From: Selenomonadaceae bacterium UBA2897
Lineage (GTDB): Bacteria > Bacillota > Negativicutes > Selenomonadales > Selenomonadaceae
Assembly (NCBI GenBank): GCA_002350105.1
Contig: DEDT01000003.1
Location: 1-31,558, forward strand
Direction of reading: 5' to 3'
Length of the DNA: 31,558 nucleotides
The translations under genes were made by a program, and so were the position numbers. Of this stretch, positions 15,736-22,164 are shown one piece after another (the stretch's first letter is position 1; each line of letters begins with the position of its first letter). The notes beneath the pieces are model-generated. The model was not told where the DNA came from and ran no database searches. It was given only the letters and a program-made list of their open reading frames with translations.

Positions 15736-16970
15736 AACCCCCACATCCTTTCTGCCAGCGAGACCAGCAGGTAGAGTCCCATGCCCACCAGAGAGCCCAC
15801 GATGGCGCCATTGATGCGGATCATCTGCAGATCATCCTGCACCTTGCTCTCCACCAGAGACACGAGCTGGTCATCCGTCAGATCGTCGAGGCGCTCGCGG
15901 ATGAGCTGCGGGATCAGCGCATGGTGCTTCTCCAGTTCCTCACGCAGGAAAGCCTGCAGAAAACTGTTGAAATGACGTTGCAACGTGGCCGACTGGCAGA
16001 AGTGGTCAATCTGCTGGTCGATGAACGTGTGCAACGGCGTGAGCCAGAAAGGCTGCTCACTCTTCAGGTTTGCCTCCATCCAGCCCGCGATGAGTCCCTC
16101 GATGTCGATGCGTTCCAGCAGCTGCACCTTGCCACGCGCCAGCATGGCCTGCAGGCTTTCGTCCTGTGCCAGCCGCCGCAACAGCATCTCCAGCCCCGCC
16201 CGCACCGCCGCGTAGGACTCCGTCTGCCCCCCCAGCATCTTATCCAGCCAGGCGTCGAGATTCTCGTTGAAAATCTCCAGGATACGGGCGTCGTCAAGGC
16301 CCAGCAAACCCATGAGAAAGTTACGGCCGAAATGGTCCCGTTCGTAGGCCTCGCGCAACACCGTCACATGCGCGAGCAAAACCTGCTGCATGGCCGGTGC
16401 GTGTAGGACCTGCCGGCTGAGCGTGAGCAGGCTCTGCAGGATGCGCTGGCTGTGCTGCTCCTCCGCGAGTCGGGTCAGCATCGCCGCGGTGATATCCTCC
16501 ACGGCAAAGCCCTGCAGGCCCTGCCGCACGGCCGGAGCCAGCTCACGGGCCAGCGCCTGCGTATCCAGCTCAGCGGCGGAGCGCAGGAGCACCGCCGTCA
16601 CCACGGTCTGCACCTGCTCGCGACCGCCGCGCTGCTGCAGATACTCCGCCATGAGCCTGCCCGTATCCTGCTGGGACAAGATGGACATGATGTGCTCCGT
16701 ACTCAGCAGATCCTCGCTGGCAAACTGCACGATGGCTTCCATGATGCGCTGGCGGTTACGGCGCAGGATATCCGTGCGGTAGGAAATGCCCAGTGGTTTA
16801 TGGAAAATCGCCGTCACCGCAAACCAGTCCGCGAGGCCGCCGATGGTCGCCGCGAGGAAACCATGCTGCAGAAGCCCCGGCAGGAAACCGACTCCCCCCA
16901 GCGCCAGCGTGCCGACACAGCCCGCCGCGCTGATGCCCAGCGCCAGATTCGCCTTGTTTTTCTTCTCCAA
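15732..16970 (-). CDS. DUF445 family membrane protein (first of a pair)
   Basis: A 412-residue DUF445 protein with an N-terminal glycine-rich hydrophobic segment (ALGISAAGCVGTLALGGVGF), the motif GGLADWFAVTAIFHKPLGISYR and a helical central region. It ends with RINGAIVGSLVGMGLYLLVS as a C-terminal membrane helix, as in its downstream paralogue. Both ends hydrophobic suggests a protein tethered at both termini. Translation begins at TTG 16970 with GAGG about ten bases upstream, ten bases after the galU stop, so it is probably an operon with galU. The last bases overlap the next DUF445 gene. Confidence 0.88.
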   Translation of the reverse strand: MEKKNKANLALGISAAGCVGTLALGGVGFLPGLLQHGFLAATIGGLADWFAVTAIFHKPLGISYRTDILRRNRQRIMEAIVQFASEDLLSTEHIMSILSQQDTGRLMAEYLQQRGGREQVQTVVTAVLLRSAAELDTQALARELAPAVRQGLQGFAVEDITAAMLTRLAEEQHSQRILQSLLTLSRQVLHAPAMQQVLLAHVTVLREAYERDHFGRNFLMGLLGLDDARILEIFNENLDAWLDKMLGGQTESYAAVRAGLEMLLRRLAQDESLQAMLARGKVQLLERIDIEGLIAGWMEANLKSEQPFWLTPLHTFIDQQIDHFCQSATLQRHFNSFLQAFLREELEKHHALIPQLIRERLDDLTDDQLVSLVESKVQDDLQMIRINGAIVGSLVGMGLYLLVSLAERMWGL

Positions 16971-16980
16971 AGCTCACACC

Positions 16981-17856
16981 TCAGATTTGTGCAGCCAGAT
17001 CCTTTAAATAAGAACGGAACTTCGGGCCAAGATCATCGCGGCGCAGCGCGAACTCCACCGTCGCCTTGAGGAAGCCGAACTTGTCGCCGAGGTCGTAGCG
17101 CTTGCCCTCGAAGTCATAGGCATAGACCGCATCGCGCTTCGCGAGCACGCGCAGGGCATCCGTCAGCTGAATCTCGCCGCCCTTGCCCGGTGTCGTATTC
17201 TCGAGGATATCAAAGATCTCCGGCTTGATAATATAGCGGCCCAGCACGGCCATGCGGCTCGGTGCCTCAGAAGGTGCCGGTTTCTCCACCATATCCCCAA
17301 CGCGCATGAGACGTGGCTTCCCCGTCTGCTCCCCCGCCACAATGCCGTAGGACGAGACCTGCTCTGGTGCGACCATCTGGCAGCCCAGCACCGAACCGTC
17401 CGTCTGCTCGTAGGCATGGATGAGCTGCAGCAATGCCGGATTCCCCGGATTGTAGACCACATCGTCGCCCAGCAGTACCGCGAAGGGCTCGTCCCCCATA
17501 AAGGAGCGCGCACAGAGAATAGCATCGCCGAGCCCGCGCATATAGCGCTGGCGGATGTAGTGAATGTTGATATCCGCCGTCTCCTGCACCTTCGCCAGCA
17601 GGTCGAGCTTGCCCTTTTTCCTGAGCTCTGCCTCCAGCGCCGGAGCCGAATCGAAATGATCCTCGATGGCGCGCTTGCCATGGCCGCTGATGATGAGGAT
17701 ATCTTCGATACCGCTCGCCTTGGCCTCCTCCACGATGTACTGGATGGTCGGCTTGTCCACGATGGGCAGCATCTCCTTCGGCGTTGCCTTCGTCGCCGGC
17801 AGGAAACGCGTGCCAAAGCCTGCCGCCGGGATGACGGCCTTGCGGATTTTCTTCAT
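16981..17856 (-). CDS. galU: UTP-glucose-1-phosphate uridylyltransferase
   Basis: Makes UDP-glucose from UTP and glucose-1-phosphate for cell-envelope polysaccharides. The 291-residue length is standard. The N-terminal nucleotide loop AVIPAAGFGTRFLPATKATPKEMLP, the LPIVDKPTIQYIVEEA segment, FAVLLGDDVVYN (metal-binding Asp), MVEKPAPSEAPSRMAVLGRY, the catalytic-site lysine in VEKP and GGEIQLTDALR are all present. ATG 17856 follows GAGAGGGG at good spacing. It is first in a leftward transcript with the DUF445 pair. The untranslated leader holds a perfect inverted repeat (17875-17901). Confidence 0.96.
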   Translation of the reverse strand: MKKIRKAVIPAAGFGTRFLPATKATPKEMLPIVDKPTIQYIVEEAKASGIEDILIISGHGKRAIEDHFDSAPALEAELRKKGKLDLLAKVQETADINIHYIRQRYMRGLGDAILCARSFMGDEPFAVLLGDDVVYNPGNPALLQLIHAYEQTDGSVLGCQMVAPEQVSSYGIVAGEQTGKPRLMRVGDMVEKPAPSEAPSRMAVLGRYIIKPEIFDILENTTPGKGGEIQLTDALRVLAKRDAVYAYDFEGKRYDLGDKFGFLKATVEFALRRDDLGPKFRSYLKDLAAQI

Positions 17857-17874
17857 ACTTGTTACCCCTCTCCC

Positions 17875-17930
17875 GCAGGCAATGGACGAGCTATTGCCTG
17901 CTCTATCATTTATTCCTGACTTCTATTATA
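17875..17930 (-). promoter_or_regulatory. galU -10 box and perfect inverted repeat in its leader
   Basis: Minus-strand TATAAT at 17925-17930 has no good -35 at 17 bases (TTGTGC lies at 19). Downstream of it, within the leader, GCAGGCAAT and ATTGCCTGC form a perfect nine-pair inverted repeat (17875-17883 and 17893-17901) with a nine-base loop, ending about 19 bases before the ATG. It could be an operator or an RNA hairpin; no T-run follows. Confidence 0.5.
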
Positions 17931-17952
17931 CATGACTTTTCTTTTGCGTGCA

Positions 17953-17990
17953 CAAAAAAAGCAGGTCATATCGACCTATGACCCGCCTGC
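17953..17990 (-). terminator. Terminator of the P-type ATPase operon
   Basis: On the minus strand GCAGGCGGGTCATA pairs with TATGACCTGC around a six-base loop, with a small bulge, and is followed by seven T. It lies 20 bases beyond the ATPase stop codon. Confidence 0.85.
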
Positions 17991-18010
17991 ATAGATATGA
18001 AAAGCCTGCC

Positions 18011-20110
18011 TTAGCGCTTATGCGCGAACATGCCGCGACTATCGGTCTGAAGAATACGGCAGCTGTTGAGTACGACAGCCAGGGTTGCCGTATTGTGAAT
18101 GACGGCGGCATAGAGCGGACTGATGCGTCCGAGCGCACCGAGGAGCATCGCCGCACTATTGACGAGGATGGTCGCCAGAAAATTCTGGTGCACGAGACGC
18201 ATCGTCCGCCGCCCCAGCTGCAACGCCTCCATCAGGCGCGCAGGATCCTCCCCATGGATCGTGACGGCCGACGATTCTGCTGCAATATCCGTCTGACGGC
18301 CGCCCAGCGATACGCCGACATCCGCAAACGCGAGTGCAGGGGCATCATTGATGCCATCGCCCACCATCATCACGGTACCACGCTGCTTGAGCTTATTCAC
18401 ATAATTGGATTTATCCTCCGGCAGAATCTCCGCATGATACGAATCAATATCCATAGCCTGTGCTACCTGCGCAGCGACCGTCTTGCTATCCCCCGTGAGC
18501 ATGACGATTTCATCGATGCCATAACGGCGCATCTGGTTCAGCGTCTTCTTCATGGCCGGGCGAATGGGATCTTCGATGCCGATGACGCCCAAAAGCTGCC
18601 GGTCACGCGCCACATAGAGCAGATTCCTGCCCGCGAGGCTGCTGTCGACCAATCCCGCCTCATCCTGGACACCATTTTCCGCCAGGAACTTCTTACTGCC
18701 CACGCGGATGGTGCCGCCATGGTACGCAGCAAAATCCGGCACCGTGGCCAGCATGCCGCGTGCCACGACCGTCTGGCTGTCCTCATGCTGCGGCACCGTC
18801 CAGCCCTTTTCCTTGACATATTTCTGAATTGCGACGGCCAGCGGATGCACGGAATGCTGCTCCGCCGAAGCCGCCAGCAGCAGCATTTCCTTTTCCTCCA
18901 CGCCGGGCGCCGTGCGCATAAAAGCAATCTGCGGGATACCCACCGTCAGCGTGCCGGTCTTATCCAGCACCACCGTATCCGTCTCCGCCAGAGCCTCAAT
19001 ATAGTTGCCGCCCTTGACCAGGATACCGCGCTTCGCCGCCGCTGAGATAGCGGCCGAGATGGCCGTAGCGGTCGAGAGCTTCAACCCGCAGGAAAAATCG
19101 ATGAACAGCAGATTCAGCACGCGCTGCCAGTCCCGCGTCGCCCCATAAACAATGGCCGCGCCGAGGAAGGAGACGGGCACGAGGAAATTCGCCATCTGAT
19201 CCGCAAAGTTCTGCACCGGCGCCTTGCGGCTCTGCGCTTCCTCAACGAGATGCACGATATGCGCCAGGCTCGTATCCTTGCCAACCTTCTCGACCCGGAT
19301 GACCAGTTCCCCCGCCTCAACGACAGAACCGGCATACACGAGCGTCCCCTCATGCTTCATGGCAGGATTTGACTCACCCGTAATCGATGCCTGGTTCACC
19401 GCTGCCGAGCCCGCGAGCACGCGCCCATCGACGACGATTTTCTCTCCCGCATGCGCCGCTATCGTATCGCCGGCCCGCACCTGCTCGACGGGGACCTTGC
19501 TCTCGACACCGTGCTCCACGCGCCAGACAAAGCGCTGGTCCAGCGAAAGCAGCCCCGATATCTGCGTGCGCGCCCGTTCGGCCGCATAACTCGTAAGCAT
19601 CTCAGCGCCATTGGACAGCGTCAGCAGCGTGAGGCTCGACTCCGGTTTCCCCGCGAGTACCGAGGCGATGACCGCCGTCGCCGTCAGGGTATCCGCATTG
19701 GGCTGATGGTCGCGTACGAGCCCCGCGACACCATTCTGGATAAATTTGCGGGCCAGCAGCACGGTAAGCGCACTGCGGGCGATTTTCGTCGCGGCAAAAA
19801 GCTCTGGCGACGTGTGCCGGATAATCTGTACCGCTGCAAACCCGGCCAGTGACACCAGCGCATCGCGCCGATACTCAGCCAGCCGCTCCGCCGGCGTCAC
19901 GGCTGCCGCCTGCGCCGCCCGTACCATGGCGATGATCTCCTGCTGAATCTGCCGTGCAGGCAGCGTCCCCCTGTACCAAAGGCGCACCTGGCGCCCCTCC
20001 ACCAGCACGGCCTTTACCGCCCGGCAGCGGCGGATATGCGCCGCGAGCGCCACGCGCTGTTCCCGGGACAGCACGAGCGGCATAGCATAATTTAACCGTC
20101 CGTACATCAT
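18011..20110 (-). CDS. P1B-type heavy-metal ATPase with atypical FSCGLK motif
   Basis: Membrane transporter of the heavy-metal P1B ATPase family, 699 residues. Visible motifs are TGES (about 244-247), the phosphorylation site DKTGTLT (Asp ~383), SVHPLA (the HP motif) and VGDGINDAPALAFADVG. A late membrane region ends ISPLYAAVIHNTATLAVVLNS. In the metal-binding helix, where most P1B pumps have CPC or SPC, this protein has IDFSCGLKLSTA (~337-348): no proline, and a lysine instead. The N-terminus lacks CxxC but resembles a worn HMA2-like domain. Overall pattern is closest, from memory, to mycobacterial CtpC-like pumps. ATG 20110 overlaps the upstream stop codon (ATGA); ATG 20122 is an alternative. 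Cargo is unknown. Confidence 0.9.
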   Translation of the reverse strand: MMYGRLNYAMPLVLSREQRVALAAHIRRCRAVKAVLVEGRQVRLWYRGTLPARQIQQEIIAMVRAAQAAAVTPAERLAEYRRDALVSLAGFAAVQIIRHTSPELFAATKIARSALTVLLARKFIQNGVAGLVRDHQPNADTLTATAVIASVLAGKPESSLTLLTLSNGAEMLTSYAAERARTQISGLLSLDQRFVWRVEHGVESKVPVEQVRAGDTIAAHAGEKIVVDGRVLAGSAAVNQASITGESNPAMKHEGTLVYAGSVVEAGELVIRVEKVGKDTSLAHIVHLVEEAQSRKAPVQNFADQMANFLVPVSFLGAAIVYGATRDWQRVLNLLFIDFSCGLKLSTATAISAAISAAAKRGILVKGGNYIEALAETDTVVLDKTGTLTVGIPQIAFMRTAPGVEEKEMLLLAASAEQHSVHPLAVAIQKYVKEKGWTVPQHEDSQTVVARGMLATVPDFAAYHGGTIRVGSKKFLAENGVQDEAGLVDSSLAGRNLLYVARDRQLLGVIGIEDPIRPAMKKTLNQMRRYGIDEIVMLTGDSKTVAAQVAQAMDIDSYHAEILPEDKSNYVNKLKQRGTVMMVGDGINDAPALAFADVGVSLGGRQTDIAAESSAVTIHGEDPARLMEALQLGRRTMRLVHQNFLATILVNSAAMLLGALGRISPLYAAVIHNTATLAVVLNSCRILQTDSRGMFAHKR

Positions 20111-20781
20111 ACGGTTCGCCATCCTCTCATCAACGAAACAGCCCACCAAAGCATCTGCGACGCCGAAGGATACTGCCGCGTCAGGACCATCTTGCGGAGG
20201 CCCCGCAGCAGGAAAATCAGGAAGGCCGTCGAACTCACGTCCAGCCAGCCATGGGTCACACGCTTAATCCAGGCGGAAAAATCCCGCACCGACCCGCGCA
20301 CGCTTCGCGTCAACGCGCCTGCATGAGCCTCCAGCGGGGCCGTGGCCGCTTCCAGCCGCTGCTGCCATACGGAGCGGAAAATGCTGTCCCGCAGGAAATC
20401 AGCCAGCGCATCGACTTTCGCTGCATCCTCCGGCGCAAAAAGCAAAAGCAGGCTTCCCGTCTGCGCGCAAACCTCAACCTTGTGCAGGAATTTCAACTGA
20501 CTCAGCTTGTCTGCCAGAAGCGCCGCCAGCTCCGGCAACATGGCGGCACGGTAGCGCCGCCGCCCCGGCAAATCACTCACGCAGGCAAAAACGGGCGCCC
20601 CCTGCAATGCCCTGGCTGCCCGCTGAATGGAGCGCTTGCCATACTGCTGCGCGCATGCTCCTGCCTGGCGTATCTGCTGCTTCGCCTGGGGCCAGGTGCG
20701 CTGTGCTGTACCGCCGAACAGGAATTGATGAACGCTTTTGCCAATGGCTGCCCCCATCATAAAACCAGAAACGTAAGACAT
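20107..20781 (-). CDS. HMA2-like domain protein with C-terminal membrane segment
   Basis: A 224-residue protein, probably an accessory factor of the downstream ATPase. Residues 1-25 are a glycine-rich opening (SGFMMGAAIGKSVHQFLFGG). Residues ~70-135 resemble an HMA2 domain without cysteines: DLPGRRRYRAAML, then VEVCAQTGSLLLLFAPED. A basic helical stretch leads to a C-terminal hydrophobic part, LDVSSTAFLIFLLRGLRKMV ... MLWWAVSLMRGW. AGGAGATGAGG precedes the ATG. Its stop codon overlaps the start of the ATPase gene, and it begins five bases after the preceding HMA2 gene, so all three are tightly coupled. Its molecular role is not known to me. Confidence 0.8.
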   Translation of the reverse strand: MSYVSGFMMGAAIGKSVHQFLFGGTAQRTWPQAKQQIRQAGACAQQYGKRSIQRAARALQGAPVFACVSDLPGRRRYRAAMLPELAALLADKLSQLKFLHKVEVCAQTGSLLLLFAPEDAAKVDALADFLRDSIFRSVWQQRLEAATAPLEAHAGALTRSVRGSVRDFSAWIKRVTHGWLDVSSTAFLIFLLRGLRKMVLTRQYPSASQMLWWAVSLMRGWRTV

Positions 20782-20785
20782 ATCC

Positions 20786-21091
20786 TCATCTCCTCTTCAC
20801 ATGCGTCATAATATATTCCTCGACCTTGCGCAATTCAGCATTCCGTCGTAACGTCGCCGGCTCATATTGAATCAAAATGGAGCCTGTCACTGTACTCGTC
20901 TCCACGTGACTGATTTCCGGGAAAGCCCCCAGTTGCGCCTGTACCTCTACTTCCAGCGCTGTATTCCCCACCAGCCGCGTGGAATACAGTCTCACGCGTC
21001 CTGGGATATACGACGAAATCTCCACGGAACGGATAAACAAATCCAGCTTCGAGGTTGGTATCTGCAACGCGCTCATGATACTCATATTCAT
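20786..21091 (-). CDS. Small HMA2-like protein
   Basis: A 101-residue soluble protein with one ferredoxin-like HMA2-type domain: SYIPGRVRLYSTRLVGN, then ISHVETSTVTGSILIQYEP, the beta-alpha-beta pattern of metal-binding domains but without the CxxC pair. ATG 21091 has AAGGAG eight bases upstream; an ATG at 21127 would add 12 residues with no ribosome site. The C-terminal tail is charged (ELRKVEEYIMTHVKRR). It is the second gene of the operon, 98 bases after the small membrane protein and directly before the larger HMA2 protein. Confidence 0.82.
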   Translation of the reverse strand: MNMSIMSALQIPTSKLDLFIRSVEISSYIPGRVRLYSTRLVGNTALEVEVQAQLGAFPEISHVETSTVTGSILIQYEPATLRRNAELRKVEEYIMTHVKRR

Positions 21092-21189
21092 TTTCAATAC
21101 TCCTTGAAAAATATAGGGCCGCCGCATGCCTGCGGCAGCCCTATAGGCAGGAAAAGTAGAAAACCCCAGCTGCCCGATTGGCTTATGCC

Positions 21190-21393
21190 TTACTGTTTGG
21201 ACTCCTGTGCAGCGATCAAATCTTCAAGCTCCTCTTTCTGGCGCTGCAATTCTGCCAAAGGCACCTCGGAAGCAGGAGCGGCAGGCTGCATAGCTGCCAG
21301 CTGCTGCTCACGCTCCTGCATGAAGCGATAGCCAAAAACGCCCGCCACTGCACCGACGGCCAGCCCAATCCAAAAATCTGTCTTCTGAAACAT
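21190..21393 (-). CDS. Small membrane-anchored coiled-coil protein
   Basis: A 67-residue protein with one N-terminal membrane helix (DFWIGLAVGAVAGVFGYRFM) followed by a Pro-Ala linker and a short coiled-coil (LAELQRQKEELEDLIAAQE). It is the first gene of the ATPase operon. AAAGGAGG at ideal distance from the ATG indicates strong translation. I do not recognise a characterised family; the arrangement suggests a small membrane subunit or scaffold for the HMA2/ATPase complex, which is inference. Confidence 0.75.
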   Translation of the reverse strand: MFQKTDFWIGLAVGAVAGVFGYRFMQEREQQLAAMQPAAPASEVPLAELQRQKEELEDLIAAQESKQ

Positions 21394-21451
21394 GAAGATT
21401 CCTCCTTTGATCTCTTCCGTAGCAAGTAGGAATGATATTCTATCTCACTCC

Positions 21452-21507
21452 TCGTTTATGCTATCATAAACGATTATCTTTGTCAATGATATTGTTAATT
21501 ATTATCA
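21452..21507 (-). promoter_or_regulatory. Promoter of the ATPase operon with palindromic operator and Fur-like box
   Basis: Minus strand: -35 TTGACA (21481-21486), 17-base spacer and -10 TAGCAT (21458-21463) preceded by TG. A perfect inverted repeat, TCGTTTATG/CATAAACGA with a four-base centre (21452-21473), covers the -10 box. Upstream of the -35, TGATAATAATTAACA (21493-21507) matches the 7-1-7 Fur consensus TGATAATnATTATCA at 13 of 14 positions. Metal-responsive repression is a reasonable inference from the transported cargo class. Confidence 0.7.
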
Positions 21508-21514
21508 TGTATAC

Positions 21515-21549
21515 AAAAAAAAGAAAAAGCAGGCCAACAAAGGCCTGCT
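21515..21549 (-). terminator. Terminator after tRNA-Leu
   Basis: Perfect eight-pair stem AGCAGGCC/GGCCTGCT with a six-base loop and a long T-run (TTTTCTTTTTTTT) on the minus strand, 12 bases beyond the tRNA 3' end. Confidence 0.92.
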
Positions 21550-21561
21550 CACAATTCTATC

Positions 21562-21646
21562 TGGTGCGGATGAAGGGGCTTGAACCCATACGCCTTGCGG
21601 CACTGGATCCTAAATCCAGCGTGTCTGCCAATTCCACCACATCCGC
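21562..21646 (-). tRNA. tRNA-Leu (anticodon UAG)
   Basis: An 85-base tRNA with encoded CCA. The acceptor stem is GCGGATG/CATCCGC. The anticodon stem and loop are CTGGA-TTTAGGA-TCCAG, giving anticodon TAG. The long class II variable arm TGCCGCAAGGCGT and the T-loop GGGTTCAAGCCCC fit leucine tRNA. Confidence 0.95.
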
Positions 21647-21658
21647 AAATACTATCAT

Positions 21659-21687
21659 AGAATACTAAATAATATGCTGAATGTCAA
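21659..21687 (-). promoter_or_regulatory. tRNA-Leu promoter
   Basis: Minus strand -35 TTGACA (21682-21687), 17-base spacer and -10 TATTCT (21659-21664), close upstream of the tRNA 5' end. Confidence 0.8.
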
Positions 21688-21746
21688 GCAACGCGGCATC
21701 AGCTAACGCCTGTTCAGCCTCAATGCCTGCCGCTTGCAAAAACTTC

Positions 21747-22136
21747 TCAGCCCAGTTTTGCCTTTATCTCCGCGACAATATCCGTGTCGGCGGGCAGCCA
21801 GGCAACCGTGCCGATATCCTCGCGCCCCAGCCAGCGCAGGGCATCGTGGACCGACAGCGTCATGTGGCCCGCCGTAATCTCCGCCCAGTAGCACTGCATG
21901 CTCAGGTGAAACGTCGGGTAATCGTACTCCACCTTCCCCACCAGATCACCCACGGCAATCTCCAGCTGCAGCTCCTCGCGCAGCTCCCGCCGCAGCGCTT
22001 CCTCCGGCGTCTCACCGGGCTCAATCTTCCCGCCCGGGAACTCCCAGCCGCCCTTGAACTCGCCGTAATTGCGCCGCGTCGCCAGAATCCTGTCGCCATC
22101 GCGGATGGCCGCAGCCACTACCTTCACCGTTTTCAT
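21747..22136 (-). CDS. Nudix hydrolase, MutT/NTP pyrophosphohydrolase type
   Basis: A 129-residue nucleotide pyrophosphohydrolase of the MutT-like Nudix group, which cleaves (deoxy)nucleoside triphosphates to monophosphates. The Nudix box is GGKIEPGETPEEALRRELRE followed by EL; the usual glycine near its end is Gln (EELQLEI). ILATRRNYGEFKGGWEFPGG precedes it, as in 8-oxo-dGTP/CTP-type enzymes. ATG 22136 follows GGCGAGGAA at good spacing; an in-frame ATG at 22175 would overlap the helicase gene. It lies 28 bases after the helicase stop on the same strand, so co-expression with it is likely. House-cleaning versus a defence role cannot be told from sequence. Confidence 0.9.
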   Translation of the reverse strand: MKTVKVVAAAIRDGDRILATRRNYGEFKGGWEFPGGKIEPGETPEEALRRELREELQLEIAVGDLVGKVEYDYPTFHLSMQCYWAEITAGHMTLSVHDALRWLGREDIGTVAWLPADTDIVAEIKAKLG

Positions 22137-22164
22137 CTTGTATTCCTCGCCTTTCTGCCAAAAA

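Noticed and set aside
18011..20110. Frameshift or sequencing error explaining the missing CPC motif
   Set aside because: The reading frame is continuous with conserved sequence on both sides, so the FSCGLK motif is real as given.
21671..21746. Short minus-strand frame after the Nudix gene reading QAAGIEAEQALADAALLDIQ
   Set aside because: It is about 24 codons from a TTG, without a ribosome site, and runs through the tRNA promoter; at most a remnant of an older gene end.
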